Below, in pieces: positions 9,769-19,371 of a stretch of 64,000 bases of DNA. How positions within the stretch are numbered: position 1 is the stretch's first letter; each line of letters begins with the position of its first letter. Made by a program: the position numbers and the translations under genes. The DNA is taken from positions 248,001-312,000 of the forward strand of contig NZ_JAJOZE010000004.1 of the NCBI RefSeq assembly GCF_021166585.1. Direction: 5' to 3'. The DNA is from Metabacillus kandeliae. Its GTDB lineage: Bacteria; Bacillota; Bacilli; Bacillales; Bacillaceae. A model generated the notes under the pieces. The model was not told the DNA's origin and searched no databases. It saw only the letters and a list, made by a program, of their open reading frames with translations.

Positions 9769-10422
9769 ATGGTTAAGATCGCACCATCAATTTTGTCAGC
9801 GGATTTTGGTAAGCTGGCAGATGAAATCAGAGATGCAGAAGCAGGAGGAGCAGATTATATTCATGTCGATGTCATGGATGGACATTTTGTTCCGAACATT
9901 ACAATCGGGCCGCTTATTGTAGAAGCGATTCGCCCTGTTACTCAGCTTCCATTGGATGTTCATTTAATGATCACCAACCCTGATCAATACATTCCCGTTT
10001 TTGCTGAAGCTGGCGCGGACATTATTACGGTTCATGCAGAAGCTTGTCCTCATCTTCACAGGACAATCCAGCTAATCAAAAGCCACAATGTGAAAGCAGG
10101 CGTTGTACTGAATCCGGCTACACCTGTTGAGCATGTTCAGCATGTACTGGAAGATATTGATATGGTGCTGTTAATGACGGTTAATCCAGGATTTGGCGGC
10201 CAGAAGTTTATCCGCAGTGTGCTGCCTAAAATTAAGCAGCTGAAGGAAATGGCGGATGAAAAAGGGCTGGGTTTTGAGATAGAAGTGGACGGCGGAATCA
10301 ATGAAGCGACAGCAAAGCTTTGCACTGATGCAGGGGCAAACGTGCTTGTTGCAGGATCAGCAGTATTCGGCCATACAGACCGCAAAGATGCCATTGCACG
10401 AATTCGTGAGGCTGCTTTGTAA
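9769..10422 (+). CDS. rpe: Ribulose-phosphate 3-epimerase
   Basis: A 217-residue TIM-barrel enzyme that interconverts D-ribulose 5-phosphate and D-xylulose 5-phosphate in the non-oxidative pentose phosphate pathway. The family N-terminus [11 protein letters not shown] is present. The metal ligands are H32 and D34 (HVDVMDG), H65 (LDVHLM) and D174 (EVDGGI). The phosphate-binding NPGFGGQ loop is intact. Start: the open frame extends to 9724, but AAGGGGGA spaces correctly only for the ATG at 9769, which also matches family length. It is first in a small group with an unknown gene and rpiA, so both Ru5P-consuming activities are close together. Confidence 0.96.
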   Translation: MVKIAPSILSADFGKLADEIRDAEAGGADYIHVDVMDGHFVPNITIGPLIVEAIRPVTQLPLDVHLMITNPDQYIPVFAEAGADIITVHAEACPHLHRTIQLIKSHNVKAGVVLNPATPVEHVQHVLEDIDMVLLMTVNPGFGGQKFIRSVLPKIKQLKEMADEKGLGFEIEVDGGINEATAKLCTDAGANVLVAGSAVFGHTDRKDAIARIREAAL

Positions 10423-10468
10423 GAAATTCTCCACTTGAAAATTTAAAATGACTGAAAGGAAAATCATC

Positions 10469-10978
10469 ATGAGCATAATTGACTCTAAAATTATAGAAAC
10501 GCAATACGGGCAGGAACTGTATATGGACCAGTCTGTAAAAGTAGAAGCGGACATGCTTCAGCAGCCTGAAGAAAGCAGACCTTTTTACGGACTTCGGATT
10601 GGCGTAGAATATTTCCTGCTTCGCGATAAGCATTTTACTATTGAAAAAAATTACTTTTGGATCCTGATGGATCAAGGCTTAAAAATGGTATCATTAGCAG
10701 AGACGGATACAGAAAGCCTTTTCGCAGTGAAAAGTGAGCAGGAACGAAGCGATACAAAACAATTGATCGGTGACTGGCTTATCAAGACAGATGCGTATAA
10801 ACAGGCGATTCTAAGGCTGATTGAGCAGTATAAATCAGAGAATGTAGCAACCGAAGCAGAAATCCGCAAGATAATGCAGGCCAATCAATTTTTGGAAAAA
10901 CTTATGATGCTTAAACCGGAAAATATTGAACAGGCTGAAGTGGAAAAAGAAGACGCAATTCTTGAGCAAGCCCTTTAA
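10469..10978 (+). CDS. Hypothetical protein between rpe and rpiA (169 aa)
   Basis: I do not recognise this gene. The product is soluble and acidic. The N-terminal half is beta-rich with aromatic residues (RPFYGLRIGVEYFLLRDKHF, NYFWILMDQG). The C-terminal half is helical (AILRLIEQYKSENVATEAEIRKIMQANQFLEKLMML) with an acidic tail. The ATG at 10469 is preceded by GAAAGGA; an ATG seven codons upstream overlaps that site. It starts 46 bases after rpe and ends 24 bases before rpiA with no terminator on either side, so it is very likely co-transcribed with both. A role in pentose phosphate metabolism is only a guess from position. Confidence 0.75.
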   Translation: MSIIDSKIIETQYGQELYMDQSVKVEADMLQQPEESRPFYGLRIGVEYFLLRDKHFTIEKNYFWILMDQGLKMVSLAETDTESLFAVKSEQERSDTKQLIGDWLIKTDAYKQAILRLIEQYKSENVATEAEIRKIMQANQFLEKLMMLKPENIEQAEVEKEDAILEQAL

Positions 10979-11002
10979 TTACTGCAGAGCGGGGGAATAA
11001 CA

Positions 11003-11671
11003 ATGAACGAAAAGCAGCTGGTTGGCGAAAGAGCTGCAGCGCTGGTAAAGGATGGAATGACTGTTGGCCTTGGCACAGGCTCAACGGTTTTCTACACCAT
11101 CAAAAAGCTTGCTGCGCTGGCAGCAGACGGCCTCAATATTAAGGGAATCCCCACTTCAGAGCAAACAGAGAAGCTGGCGCTTGAAGGCGGCATTCCGCTA
11201 ATTTCCTTTGCTGAAGCAGAGTCGATCGATATTGCCATTGACGGGGCAGATGAAGCAGATCCTAGCGGCTGTTTAATTAAAGGCGGCGGCGGCGCCCTTC
11301 TTAGAGAAAAAATTATTGCGAAAGCGGCCAAAAAGTTTGTCGTTGTGGCAGACTCAAAAAAAATTGTGCAGTCTCTCGGTGCATTTGGCCTTCCTGTTGA
11401 AGTGGTCCCTTTTGGATATGAGATGACAGAAAGGCACATCCAGTGCCTTGGTGCAAGCACAGTTCTTCGCCAGCAGGAAAACAAACCTTTCGTAACAGAT
11501 AACGGCAATTACATTTTCGACTGTGATTTTAAACAAATCACAGACCCTGGAACCCTTGAACGCAATTTGAATATGATTCCCGGTGTTGTGGAAAATGGAT
11601 TATTTGTCAGCATGGCGGATCTCATCATTACAGCAGATGAACAAAAAAATATTAAAGAACTGCCATTTTAA
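11003..11671 (+). CDS. rpiA: Ribose-5-phosphate isomerase A
   Basis: A 222-residue enzyme converting ribose 5-phosphate to ribulose 5-phosphate. Diagnostic motifs: GLGTGSTV (residues 22-29) for phosphate binding, DGADEAD near 80 with the catalytic acids, and KGGGGALLREKI near 93 with the catalytic Lys. The length is normal for RpiA. Many Bacillus use an RpiB-type isomerase instead, so this gene shows the A-type route. SD GCGGGGGAAT precedes the ATG. It is the last gene of the rpe group and is followed directly by a strong terminator. Confidence 0.96.
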   Translation: MNEKQLVGERAAALVKDGMTVGLGTGSTVFYTIKKLAALAADGLNIKGIPTSEQTEKLALEGGIPLISFAEAESIDIAIDGADEADPSGCLIKGGGGALLREKIIAKAAKKFVVVADSKKIVQSLGAFGLPVEVVPFGYEMTERHIQCLGASTVLRQQENKPFVTDNGNYIFDCDFKQITDPGTLERNLNMIPGVVENGLFVSMADLIITADEQKNIKELPF

Positions 11672-11675
11672 TGAA

Positions 11676-11706
11676 AGCCATAGGAAGGTACTTCCTATGG
11701 CTTTTT
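11676..11706 (+). terminator. Rho-independent terminator after rpiA
   Basis: The twelve-pair stem agccataggaag / cttcctatggct with a three-base loop is followed by a T run, starting five bases after the rpiA stop. Confidence 0.95.
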
Positions 11707-11735
11707 GCATATTAAGCCCGTATGTAACCAAAATA

Positions 11736-11765
11736 AAAAGGAATTGATTTTAATCAATTCCTTTT
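11736..11765 (-). terminator. Terminator of the first HxlR regulator gene
   Basis: The inverted repeat aaaaggaattga / tcaattcctttt has AT flanks on both sides. The A run at its left end becomes the T tail when read on the minus strand, downstream of the 11782-12102 gene. It could also back up rpiA termination. Confidence 0.75.
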
Positions 11766-11781
11766 AAAAACGGGGCGATCC

Positions 11782-12102
11782 TTACAGCCATTTCAGCGCC
11801 CAGTCTTCCACCGTCTGAAGAGCTTTGCCGAGTTCATAGCCTTTTCTGGTCAAAGAATACTCCGTTCTGACAGGCCTGTCTGTAATGACGTTCCGGATCA
11901 CGATGCCGTAATCCTCCAGTTCTTTAATACGTTCATTCAGCATTCGTTTGCTTAAGCTTGGAATAAATGCATGAATTTCACTGAATCTTTTCGGTTCTTC
12001 CATTAAAGTATGGATGATCAGTCCCATCCATTTTTTGCCGATAAAATGATAGGAGTCCTCAATTTTTTCACTAAGCGGCCGCTTGCTCGTTTCCTCAGGC
12101 AT
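11782..12102 (-). CDS. HxlR-family winged-helix regulator (paralogue without Cys)
   Basis: A 106-residue MarR-like winged-helix DNA-binding protein of the HxlR family. Core motifs are FIGKKWMGLIIHTL, the recognition region KRFSEIHAFIPSLSKRMLNERIKELEDYGIV and the wing RPVRTEYSLTRKG. It is clearly paralogous to the regulator at 22613-22933 (shared KRFSEIH, LSKRML, ERPxRTEY blocks), but has no cysteine at all, so thiol redox sensing as in YodB/HypR is not possible for it. It is transcribed away from zwf, with a 468-base interval. The ATG at 12102 has GGGAGGA; upstream ATGs in the frame lack a site. Likely autoregulated and possibly controlling zwf (inference). Confidence 0.85.
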   Translation of the reverse strand: MPEETSKRPLSEKIEDSYHFIGKKWMGLIIHTLMEEPKRFSEIHAFIPSLSKRMLNERIKELEDYGIVIRNVITDRPVRTEYSLTRKGYELGKALQTVEDWALKWL

Positions 12103-12456
12103 GCTAGTCCTCCCTTCCATCAAATGTATATGTAAAGCATTTTCCCTAAAACAGCAAAATCTGATCATTTCGTTAGTTTGTTTATCCGTTATTATAACAA
12201 AAAAAGTAACCAGGTAAACATTTATTTACGAAACGCAGAAATTATGGTGAAAGGGCAATTTAGGATGGCAGATTTCGTCCTGCAGGGAATTTGATATGTC
12301 ATAATTTCCAAAAAGGATATACTCTTTTTTTGATGAAACCTCTATCAATTACTCACTATGAGCAATGAGTGATACTAATTCGCATCCGCTGAAAAAAAGC
12401 ATTCCGCCTCAGACAGAACAAGGAAATGAGCAGTTCATATTTTGTACACAAATCTC
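12103..12456. other. Gene-free divergent control region of HxlR and zwf
   Basis: I see no gene. Near the regulator are two short elements that may be operators: GTTA-TTA-TAAC at 12188-12198 and GTAACCAGG at 12206-12214. The rest is AT-rich, with direct matches of actcact/gagtgat near 12351-12372 that do not form a convincing stem. Confidence 0.45.
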
Positions 12457-12485
12457 TTGACTCATGAAAATAAGAGGAGTAGGAT
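12457..12485 (+). promoter_or_regulatory. Candidate promoter of the zwf operon
   Basis: TTGACT at 12457-12462 is followed after 17 bases by TAGGAT at 12480-12485. The -10 match is only moderate. An alternative TATAAT at 12507 lacks a clear -35. Confidence 0.45.
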
Positions 12486-12506
12486 AGGTTACGTAATATA
12501 ACCTAT
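12484..12506. promoter_or_regulatory. Inverted repeat overlapping the zwf promoter, candidate operator
   Basis: The eight-base arms ataggtta and taacctat surround seven bases (cgtaata). The repeat would cover the -10 and start of transcription. It contains GGTTAC, the complement of the GTAACC seen near both HxlR genes. Confidence 0.4.
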
Positions 12507-12570
12507 ATAATAAAAATCACCTTAAGATTTTCTTAGGGAGAATAGATTTCAGCAAGAGGGAGGAACACAA

Positions 12571-14073
12571 ATGGAATCCATGACTTTTGTTCTGTTTGGC
12601 GGTACAGGTGACTTAGCAAAAAGAAAAATATATCCTGCTTTGTACAACCTGTTTCTGGAAGGAAAGCTGCCTGAAGCTTTCTCGATAATCGGCCTTGGCA
12701 GAAACGAAATGACTCATACAGAATTTCAGCATTATGTAGCGCAATCATTGATGTCTTTTTCACGCCGAAAATTCACTGAGTCAGCGGATACAGAAAAATT
12801 CCTTCAGACATTTCAATATTCCGCATTGGATGCAAGAAATCCTGAAGATTTTAATTCGCTCCGCCAATTGGTTGAACAGCGCGAAAAAGAACTGAAACTT
12901 CCGCAAAACAGAATGTTTTATCTTTCTGTAGCCCCGGAATTTTTTGATGTGATCGCATTGAATATAAAAGAAAGCGGGCTTGGAGATACAGAAGGCTGGA
13001 AGCGCCTGATTATTGAAAAGCCATTTGGTCATGACCTGGCAAGCGCGCGCGAGCTGAATGAAAAGCTCAGCAAAGCATTTAAAGAGGATGAAATATACCG
13101 CATCGACCATTATCTCGGCAAACCGATGGTGCAGAATCTGGAAGCCTTGGAATTCGCAAATCCTGTACTGCAGGCTCTTTGGAACAATCAGTACATTGCG
13201 AATGTCCAAATTACCGCCAGTGAAATTGTAGGCGTTGAAGAGCGTGCAGGCTATTATGATACATCAGGTGCAATAAGAGATATGGTGCAAAATCATATGC
13301 TTCAAATGCTCATGATGACAGCGATGCATCTGCCGAAGAAAATCAGCTCCCAGGATATTCGGGATGAGAAAAGAATGGTCATGGAATCATTGCGTCCTGT
13401 TAATAAGGAAGAAGTATCATCTCAAGTTGTCCGCGGCCAGTATGGAAGCGGCGAAATTCTTGGGAAACCGGCTGTAAGCTATAAAGAAGAGCCAGGCATA
13501 GAGCAAACATCTCAAAATGATACCTTTATCGCTGCAAGGCTTTGGATTGATAATGAATTCTGGAGCGGTGTGCCATTTTATATCCGCACAGGCAAACGGA
13601 TGAAAGAAAAAGCAACCCGCATTGTCATTGAATTCAAAAATCCATTAAAAGAACTTTACAATCTTCAGGATCAGCAGACTGAACCGAATCTTCTCGTTAT
13701 TGAAATTAATCCAAATGAGAGTGTTTCCTTCAGACTGAACAGCAAAAATCCGCTGAAGGATAACAAAATTGAGCCCGTTCAGGCCGATTTCCGTGCAATG
13801 CATGATGATGTGCCTGAAGCGTATGAGCGCCTGATTTTTGATGCTTTGCGCGGTGACAGTACCTTCTTTGCACACTGGGATGAAGTGGAGCTGGCCTGGA
13901 AATGGGTTCAGCCAATTCTTGATTCGTTCGCGGACAACACTGTTCCGCTTTATGAATATGCCTCTGGATCTTACGGTCCTAAAGCCGCACATGATCTTCT
14001 TGAAGAAGATGGCTTCAGATGGTGGCTTGACAAAAAAGATCAAAAAGATTTAACGATTGCATTGAACGTATAA
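12571..14073 (+). CDS. zwf: Glucose-6-phosphate 1-dehydrogenase
   Basis: A 500-residue enzyme oxidising glucose 6-phosphate to 6-phosphogluconolactone with production of NADPH, the first step of the oxidative pentose phosphate pathway. The dinucleotide loop is FGGTGDLAKRK (residues 9-19). EKPFGHD starts near 149, and the catalytic RIDHYLGK starts at 177 with the substrate-binding His and Lys. The length is typical. SD GAGGGAGGA precedes the ATG. The gene heads an operon-like run zwf-tkt-gnd-tal with gaps of 26, 91 and 57 bases. No 6-phosphogluconolactonase is present here. Confidence 0.97.
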   Translation: MESMTFVLFGGTGDLAKRKIYPALYNLFLEGKLPEAFSIIGLGRNEMTHTEFQHYVAQSLMSFSRRKFTESADTEKFLQTFQYSALDARNPEDFNSLRQLVEQREKELKLPQNRMFYLSVAPEFFDVIALNIKESGLGDTEGWKRLIIEKPFGHDLASARELNEKLSKAFKEDEIYRIDHYLGKPMVQNLEALEFANPVLQALWNNQYIANVQITASEIVGVEERAGYYDTSGAIRDMVQNHMLQMLMMTAMHLPKKISSQDIRDEKRMVMESLRPVNKEEVSSQVVRGQYGSGEILGKPAVSYKEEPGIEQTSQNDTFIAARLWIDNEFWSGVPFYIRTGKRMKEKATRIVIEFKNPLKELYNLQDQQTEPNLLVIEINPNESVSFRLNSKNPLKDNKIEPVQADFRAMHDDVPEAYERLIFDALRGDSTFFAHWDEVELAWKWVQPILDSFADNTVPLYEYASGSYGPKAAHDLLEEDGFRWWLDKKDQKDLTIALNV

Positions 14074-14099
14074 GAGAAGAATTTAGGAGGAAGTACTGA

Positions 14100-16112
14100 A
14101 TGACTAAGAACCTGGAAGCAATAGACATCGATTCTTTAGCAGTAAGCACAATCCGAACACTTTCCATTGATGCAGTAAACGCAGCGAACTCCGGACATCC
14201 CGGCCTGCCGATGGGTGCTGCTCCAATGACATACGCACTTTGGGCAAACCATTTGAACCACAATCCTGGAAACTCCCACTGGTTTAACCGCGACCGCTTT
14301 GTTCTTTCTGCGGGCCATGGGTCAAGTTTGCTTTACAGCATGCTTCATTTAACAGGCTATGATGTTTCCATTGAAGATCTGAAAAGCTTCCGCCAGCTGA
14401 ACAGCAAGACTCCTGGACATCCGGAAGTTCACCATACTGATGGTGTTGAAGCAACTACAGGTCCTCTTGGACAAGGTGTATCAACGGCAGTCGGTATGGC
14501 AATGGCTGAAGCTCACCTTGCAGCGAAATTTAATCAGGATGGACAAGATGTGGTAGACCACTTCACATATGCGCTTGTAGGCGACGGCGATTTGATGGAA
14601 GGTGTCGCATATGAAGCGATGTCAATGGCTGGCCACATGAAGCTCGGCAAACTTGTTGTTCTTTACGATTCCAATGAAATTTCTCTGGACGGTGAATTGA
14701 ACCTTTCCTTCTCCGAAAATATTCAAAAACGTGCTGAATCCTTTAATTGGCAATATTTGAAGGTAGAAGACGGCAACAATGTTGGGGATATTACTAAAGC
14801 AATTGAAGAAGCGAAACTCAACACAGACCAGCCGACAATTATCGAAGTTAGAACAATCATCGGTTTCGGCAGCCCGAAAGTAGCCGGAACAAGCAAAGCT
14901 CACGGTGCTCCGCTTGGCGCTGAAGAAGCAAAAGCAACTAAGCTTGCTTACAAATGGCTGTTCGAAGAAGACTTCTTTGTCCCTGAAGAAGTAAAAGAAC
15001 ATTTTGGAGAGCTGAAGAAAAAAGGCGCTCTAAAAGAAGACGAATGGAACAAACTGTTTGCTGAGTATCAATCTGCCCATCCAGAGCTTGCTCAAGAACT
15101 GAAAGATGCTATTGAAGGAAAAGTTCTGATTGATGCAAAAGACATTTTGACTTTTGATTCTTCTAAAGCTGTCTCCACACGTGTGGCGAGCGGTCAAGCA
15201 ATCAATCATTTCGTCAAAACTGTGCCTGGCATCTTTGGAGGAAGTGCAGACCTGTCCGGCTCTACGATGACAGACATTAAAGGCGAAGCAAAGTTCGCGG
15301 TTGAATCCTATGCCGGACGCAACGTTTACTTTGGTGTACGCGAGCATGCAATGGGTGCCGCAGGAAACGGTATGGCTCTTCATGGCGGCGTAAAGCCTTT
15401 CGTCAGCACTTTCTTTGTGTTTAACGATTACCTTCGTCCGTCCATCCGTCTGGCAGCTATTCAAAATCTGCCTGTAGTCTATGTGTTCACACATGATTCC
15501 ATTGCTGTAGGCGAAGATGGCCCGACACATGAACCTGTTGAGCATCTTGCAGCACTTCGCGCAATCCCAGGACTGACAGTGATCCGTCCAAGTGATGCGA
15601 ACGAAACAGCAAATGCATGGGCATATGCCCTTCAGCAGACAGAAGGTCCAATCGCGCTTGTCCTAAGCAGACAAAACCTTCCTGTGTTCGAACAGACAAA
15701 GAACAATATCGATGCTCTTTCCAAAGGCGCGTATGTTCTTTCTGAAACAAATGAAAATCCAGAATTGCTTCTGATTGCGACAGGTTCTGAAGTTTCTCTT
15801 GCAGAAGATGCGAGAAAAGAACTTGAAAAAGACAATGTTTCTGTCCGCGTTGTCGCAATGCCGAGCTGTGAGCTTTTCGAAGCACAGCCAAAAGAATACA
15901 AAGAGGCTGTTCTTCCGAAAAACGTACTGAAACGCGTAACAATTGAAATGGGTATTTCTCAAGGCTGGCAGCAATTCACAGGCTTTGAAGGAAGAAACAT
16001 GTCCATTGAAACGTTCGGTGCTTCAGGAAAAGGAAATGAAGTAATGGAATTCTTCGGTTTCACAGTGGACAATGTAGTGCGTGTTGCGAAAGAAGTCTTG
16101 ATCGGCGAGTAA
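14100..16112 (+). CDS. tkt: Transketolase
   Basis: A 670-residue thiamine-diphosphate enzyme that moves two-carbon units between sugar phosphates in the non-oxidative pentose phosphate pathway. The N-terminal domain has [17 protein letters not shown] and the ThDP/Mg motif GDGDLMEG starting at residue 161. The middle domain has the GVREHAMG activating-Glu region and FVFNDY. The C-terminal domain ends with [15 protein letters not shown]. Length and domain order are normal. AGGAGG precedes the ATG. It follows zwf by 26 bases and is most likely co-transcribed. The thiamine biosynthesis operon that supplies its cofactor lies in the same window. Confidence 0.97.
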   Translation: MTKNLEAIDIDSLAVSTIRTLSIDAVNAANSGHPGLPMGAAPMTYALWANHLNHNPGNSHWFNRDRFVLSAGHGSSLLYSMLHLTGYDVSIEDLKSFRQLNSKTPGHPEVHHTDGVEATTGPLGQGVSTAVGMAMAEAHLAAKFNQDGQDVVDHFTYALVGDGDLMEGVAYEAMSMAGHMKLGKLVVLYDSNEISLDGELNLSFSENIQKRAESFNWQYLKVEDGNNVGDITKAIEEAKLNTDQPTIIEVRTIIGFGSPKVAGTSKAHGAPLGAEEAKATKLAYKWLFEEDFFVPEEVKEHFGELKKKGALKEDEWNKLFAEYQSAHPELAQELKDAIEGKVLIDAKDILTFDSSKAVSTRVASGQAINHFVKTVPGIFGGSADLSGSTMTDIKGEAKFAVESYAGRNVYFGVREHAMGAAGNGMALHGGVKPFVSTFFVFNDYLRPSIRLAAIQNLPVVYVFTHDSIAVGEDGPTHEPVEHLAALRAIPGLTVIRPSDANETANAWAYALQQTEGPIALVLSRQNLPVFEQTKNNIDALSKGAYVLSETNENPELLLIATGSEVSLAEDARKELEKDNVSVRVVAMPSCELFEAQPKEYKEAVLPKNVLKRVTIEMGISQGWQQFTGFEGRNMSIETFGASGKGNEVMEFFGFTVDNVVRVAKEVLIGE

Positions 16113-16120
16113 CAAAAATT

Positions 16121-16157
16121 GCTTTTCCCGGTACAAGTTATTTGAACCGGGAAAAGC
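16121..16157 (+). promoter_or_regulatory. Strong intercistronic hairpin between tkt and gnd
   Basis: A perfect twelve-base inverted repeat (gcttttcccggt / accgggaaaagc) encloses a 13-base loop, eight bases after the tkt stop codon. No T tract follows on the plus strand, so it is not a canonical terminator. It could protect the upstream mRNA end, mark a processing site or cause partial termination, tuning gnd against tkt. Confidence 0.6.
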
Positions 16158-16203
16158 ATCATGATAAATTTTTATTGGAACTATACTTAGGAGGCATAAC
16201 AAC

Positions 16204-17097
16204 ATGAAAGTTGGCTTAATCGGATTAGGAAAAATGGGCTTGAATCTTGGCCAGAACCTTATGGACAACAACCACGAAGTGGCAGCATTTGATTTGAATG
16301 CAGATGCAGTGAAACAAATGGTTTCTTTAGGAGCAACAGGCGCTTCAACATTGAAGGAGCTTGCGGAGTCTCTTGAAGCACCAAGAGTACTATGGATCAT
16401 GGTTCCTCACGGTGTGGTTGATTCAGTTATCGCTGAAGTTTCCCCTTACCTTGAAAAAGGCGACATTATTGTTGAAGCAGGAAACTCTCATTATAAAGAA
16501 TCTCTTCGCCGCTACGAAGATCTTAAAGCAAAAGGCATCATGTTTATGGACTGCGGTACTTCCGGCGGTATGGAAGGCGCTCGCAACGGTGCTTGCTACA
16601 TGATCGGCGGAGACAAAGAAGCATGGGAAATCGTTGAACCGATCTTCCGTGACACAGCTGTAGAAAACGGCTACCTTTATGCTGGCCCTGCCGGAAGCGG
16701 ACATTTCCTGAAAATGGTTCATAACGGCATTGAGTACGGTATGATGGCTGCAATCGGAGAAGGATTCGAAGTTCTGGAAAAGAGCGAATTCAACTACGAT
16801 TACGAAAAAGTAGCGAGAGTATGGAACAACGGTTCTGTTATCCGTTCTTGGCTGATGGAATTAACTGAAAATGCATTCTCCAAAGATGCGAAGCTTGATG
16901 AAATCAGAGGCGTTATGCATTCTTCAGGCGAAGGCAAGTGGACTGTTGAAACAGCTCTTGATCTGCAGGCTGCAACACCAGTAATCGCTATGTCACTTCT
17001 CATGCGCTACCGTTCAATGGAAAATGACACGTTCACAGGCAAAGTTGTAGCTGCGCTTCGCAATGAATTCGGCGGACATGCTGTAGAAAAGAAATAA
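16204..17097 (+). CDS. gnd: 6-phosphogluconate dehydrogenase, decarboxylating, short (YqeC-like) type
   Basis: A 297-residue enzyme that oxidatively decarboxylates 6-phosphogluconate to ribulose 5-phosphate. The Rossmann motif GLIGLGKMGLNLG starts near residue 4. The substrate motifs GTSGGMEGA (near 118) and KMVHNGIEYGMMA (near 169) carry the catalytic Lys and Glu regions. Its length matches the class III short form, not the roughly 470-residue dimer common in Bacillus (GndA/GntZ). The end of the second strand reads AAFDLN with an acid at D30, where NADP-preferring forms have Asn-Arg-Ser/Thr, so NAD preference is likely (inference). SD AGGAGG. It lies in the zwf-tkt-gnd-tal run. Confidence 0.93.
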   Translation: MKVGLIGLGKMGLNLGQNLMDNNHEVAAFDLNADAVKQMVSLGATGASTLKELAESLEAPRVLWIMVPHGVVDSVIAEVSPYLEKGDIIVEAGNSHYKESLRRYEDLKAKGIMFMDCGTSGGMEGARNGACYMIGGDKEAWEIVEPIFRDTAVENGYLYAGPAGSGHFLKMVHNGIEYGMMAAIGEGFEVLEKSEFNYDYEKVARVWNNGSVIRSWLMELTENAFSKDAKLDEIRGVMHSSGEGKWTVETALDLQAATPVIAMSLLMRYRSMENDTFTGKVVAALRNEFGGHAVEKK

Positions 17098-17154
17098 GGC
17101 AAAGTTCAACCTGAACTTTACTGATAGATCAAAAATTAACTTGGAGGTTTTATC

Positions 17155-17823
17155 ATGAAATTCTTTATTGATACTGCAAACATGGATGACATCAAAAAAG
17201 CTTACAAAGTTGGCGTTCTTTCCGGTGTTACAACTAACCCTTCTCTTGTTGCTAAAGAAGGCGTAAAATTCGAAGACCGCATCGAAGAAATCTGCAAAGC
17301 TGTACCTGACATCGAATCAGTATCTGCTGAAGTAACTCCAGTTGCTTTGACTGCTGAAGACATGATCGCAGAAGCAGAAGAATTGATCAAAATCAACGGC
17401 GGAGATGAAAAAATCACCGTTAAACTTCCAATGACTATTGCAGGTCTTGAAGCTTGCCGTTACCTGACTAAAAAGGGCGTTAAAACAAACGTTACTCTTA
17501 TTTTCACTGTAAACCAGGCGCTTCTTGCGGCTCGTGCCGGCGCAACTTATGTGTCTCCATTCCTTGGCCGTTTGGATGATATCTCTGAAGACGGCGTGCA
17601 ATTGGTAGCTAAAATCGCTGAATTGTTCCGTGTTCACAGCCTTGACGCGCAAATCATTGCTGCATCTGTCCGCCACCCTGACCATGTAACTCGCGTTGCT
17701 ATGGCTGGCGCTCACATTGCAACAGTGCCTTATAAAGTTATTGAACAGCTGACTAAACATCCCCTTACTGATCAAGGTATGGATAAATTCTCTCAAGATT
17801 GGGAAAAAGCTGTTAACAAATAA
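17155..17823 (+). CDS. tal: Transaldolase, small (FSA/TalC-like) type
   Basis: A 222-residue member of the short transaldolase group, which moves a dihydroxyacetone unit between sedoheptulose 7-phosphate and glyceraldehyde 3-phosphate. The N-terminus [16 protein letters not shown], the [11 protein letters not shown] loop and KITVKLPMT with the Schiff-base Lys at K90 are all present, as is the [18 protein letters not shown] segment. The family contains both true transaldolases and fructose-6-phosphate aldolases. The pentose-phosphate context argues for transaldolase. TTGGAGG precedes the ATG. It ends the tight gene run started by zwf, and a large hairpin separates it from pgi. Confidence 0.94.
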   Translation: MKFFIDTANMDDIKKAYKVGVLSGVTTNPSLVAKEGVKFEDRIEEICKAVPDIESVSAEVTPVALTAEDMIAEAEELIKINGGDEKITVKLPMTIAGLEACRYLTKKGVKTNVTLIFTVNQALLAARAGATYVSPFLGRLDDISEDGVQLVAKIAELFRVHSLDAQIIAASVRHPDHVTRVAMAGAHIATVPYKVIEQLTKHPLTDQGMDKFSQDWEKAVNK

Positions 17824-17843
17824 TATTTAGCTCCAGCATAAAG

Positions 17844-17914
17844 AGGAGCGCCACTTTCCCTGAAAAGATCGTTCTTCATGCCTAAAAGCATCTGAGGAAA
17901 GGGCTGGCGCTCCT
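17844..17914 (+). terminator. Long structured hairpin between tal and pgi, likely terminator
   Basis: The outer arms aggagcgcca and tggcgctcct are perfect complements, and an inner stem (ctttccct / aggaaag) extends the structure to about 71 bases; weak flanking complementarity (cataa / ttatg) is also seen. The base is followed only by ttctta, so termination may be partial. The size is unusual for a simple terminator. Confidence 0.6.
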
Positions 17915-17974
17915 TTCTTATGCCTTGGACGTGTTAAAATATTTAAAAAAATAGCTAAAAAAGGAGAATGCAAA

Positions 17975-19312
17975 ATGACTGTTTCATTTAATTACAAAAA
18001 TACGCTGTCTTTCATGAATCAGGGAGAAGTTGACAATCTGACTGAATACGTTAAAGCAGCACATGACATGCTTCATAGCAAAAAAGGTCCAGGTTCTGAC
18101 TTCCTTGGATGGGTTGATCTTCCGACTGATTATGACAAAGAGGAATTTGACCGTATTAAAAAAGCAGCTGAAAGAATCCGTTCCAACTCTGATGCACTTG
18201 TTGTCATCGGAATCGGAGGATCTTATCTAGGGGCAAGAGCAGCAATCGATTCCCTTTCCCACAGCTTCCATAACCAAATGGACGGCAGCACAGAAATCTA
18301 TTTTGCCGGCCAAAACATCAGCTCAACTTACATTTCTCACCTTTTTGAAGTGCTTGAAGGCAAGGATATCAGTGTGAACGTGATCTCTAAATCAGGTACT
18401 ACAACTGAGCCGGCTGTAGCATTCCGTATTTTCCGTGAATACATGGAGAAAAAATACGGCAAAGAAGAAGCAAAAAACCGCATTTATGCGACAACAGACA
18501 AAGCAAAAGGCGCATTGAAACAAGTAGCAGATGAAGAAGGCTACGAAACATTTGTGATTCCTGATGATGTTGGCGGAAGATATTCTGTTCTGACTGCTGT
18601 CGGTTTGCTTCCTATTGCTGCTGCAGGCCTTGATATCGATAAAATGATGGAAGGCGCACGTGCCGCTCAGGACAAATACAACAACTCTGATCTGCTAACA
18701 AACGAAAGCTACCAGTATGCAGCTGTTCGAAATGCTCTTTACCGCAAAGGGAAAACAATTGAACTGCTAGTCAACTACGAACCAGCGCTGCACTATGTGT
18801 CTGAATGGTGGAAACAGCTGTTCGGAGAGAGCGAAGGTAAAGACCATAAAGGACTATTCCCTGCTTCTGTTGATTTCTCAACTGACCTTCACTCCATGGG
18901 ACAATACGTTCAAGAAGGCCGCCGCGACCTGATTGAAACAGTTGTTCAAGTGAAAAAGCCGAAAGTGGAAGTAACGATTCAGGAAGATCCGGCTAACACA
19001 GACGGTTTGAACTTCCTTGCAGGCAAAACAATGGATGAAGTAAACAAAAAAGCGTTCCAGGGAACAGTTCTTGCCCACGTTGACGGCCAAGTGCCGAACA
19101 TGGTGGTTGAACTGGACGAATTAAATGAATACAATTTTGGTGAAATGGTTTACTTCTTCGAAAAAGCATGCGGTATTTCCGGATTGCTGATGGGCGTTAA
19201 CCCATTTGACCAGCCGGGAGTAGAAGCATACAAGAAAAACATGTTTGCCCTTCTTGGCAAACCTGGATATGAAGCAGAAAAAGAAGAGCTGACAAAGCGT
19301 CTTTCTGAATAA
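17975..19312 (+). CDS. pgi: Glucose-6-phosphate isomerase
   Basis: A 445-residue cytoplasmic enzyme interconverting glucose 6-phosphate and fructose 6-phosphate, linking this cluster to glycolysis. The sugar isomerase fold is visible: [14 protein letters not shown] near residue 75, [16 protein letters not shown] with the phosphate-binding loop, [14 protein letters not shown], and the C-terminal [10 protein letters not shown] and [15 protein letters not shown] with catalytic residues. The length fits the short bacterial form. SD AAAAAGGAGAATGC. A TG-n-TAAAAT element at 17932-17940 may be a -10 of its own promoter downstream of the hairpin. It has its own terminator. Confidence 0.97.
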   Translation: MTVSFNYKNTLSFMNQGEVDNLTEYVKAAHDMLHSKKGPGSDFLGWVDLPTDYDKEEFDRIKKAAERIRSNSDALVVIGIGGSYLGARAAIDSLSHSFHNQMDGSTEIYFAGQNISSTYISHLFEVLEGKDISVNVISKSGTTTEPAVAFRIFREYMEKKYGKEEAKNRIYATTDKAKGALKQVADEEGYETFVIPDDVGGRYSVLTAVGLLPIAAAGLDIDKMMEGARAAQDKYNNSDLLTNESYQYAAVRNALYRKGKTIELLVNYEPALHYVSEWWKQLFGESEGKDHKGLFPASVDFSTDLHSMGQYVQEGRRDLIETVVQVKKPKVEVTIQEDPANTDGLNFLAGKTMDEVNKKAFQGTVLAHVDGQVPNMVVELDELNEYNFGEMVYFFEKACGISGLLMGVNPFDQPGVEAYKKNMFALLGKPGYEAEKEELTKRLSE

Positions 19313-19324
19313 GCCTTATCTTGA

Positions 19325-19371
19325 ATCCCTTTGCCGGATTCCTTAATAGGTTGCAGGCAAAGGGATTTTTC
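19325..19371 (+). terminator. Rho-independent terminator after pgi
   Basis: The arms atccctttgcc and ggcaaagggat form an eleven-pair stem with a 20-base loop, followed by a T-rich tail. Confidence 0.9.
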
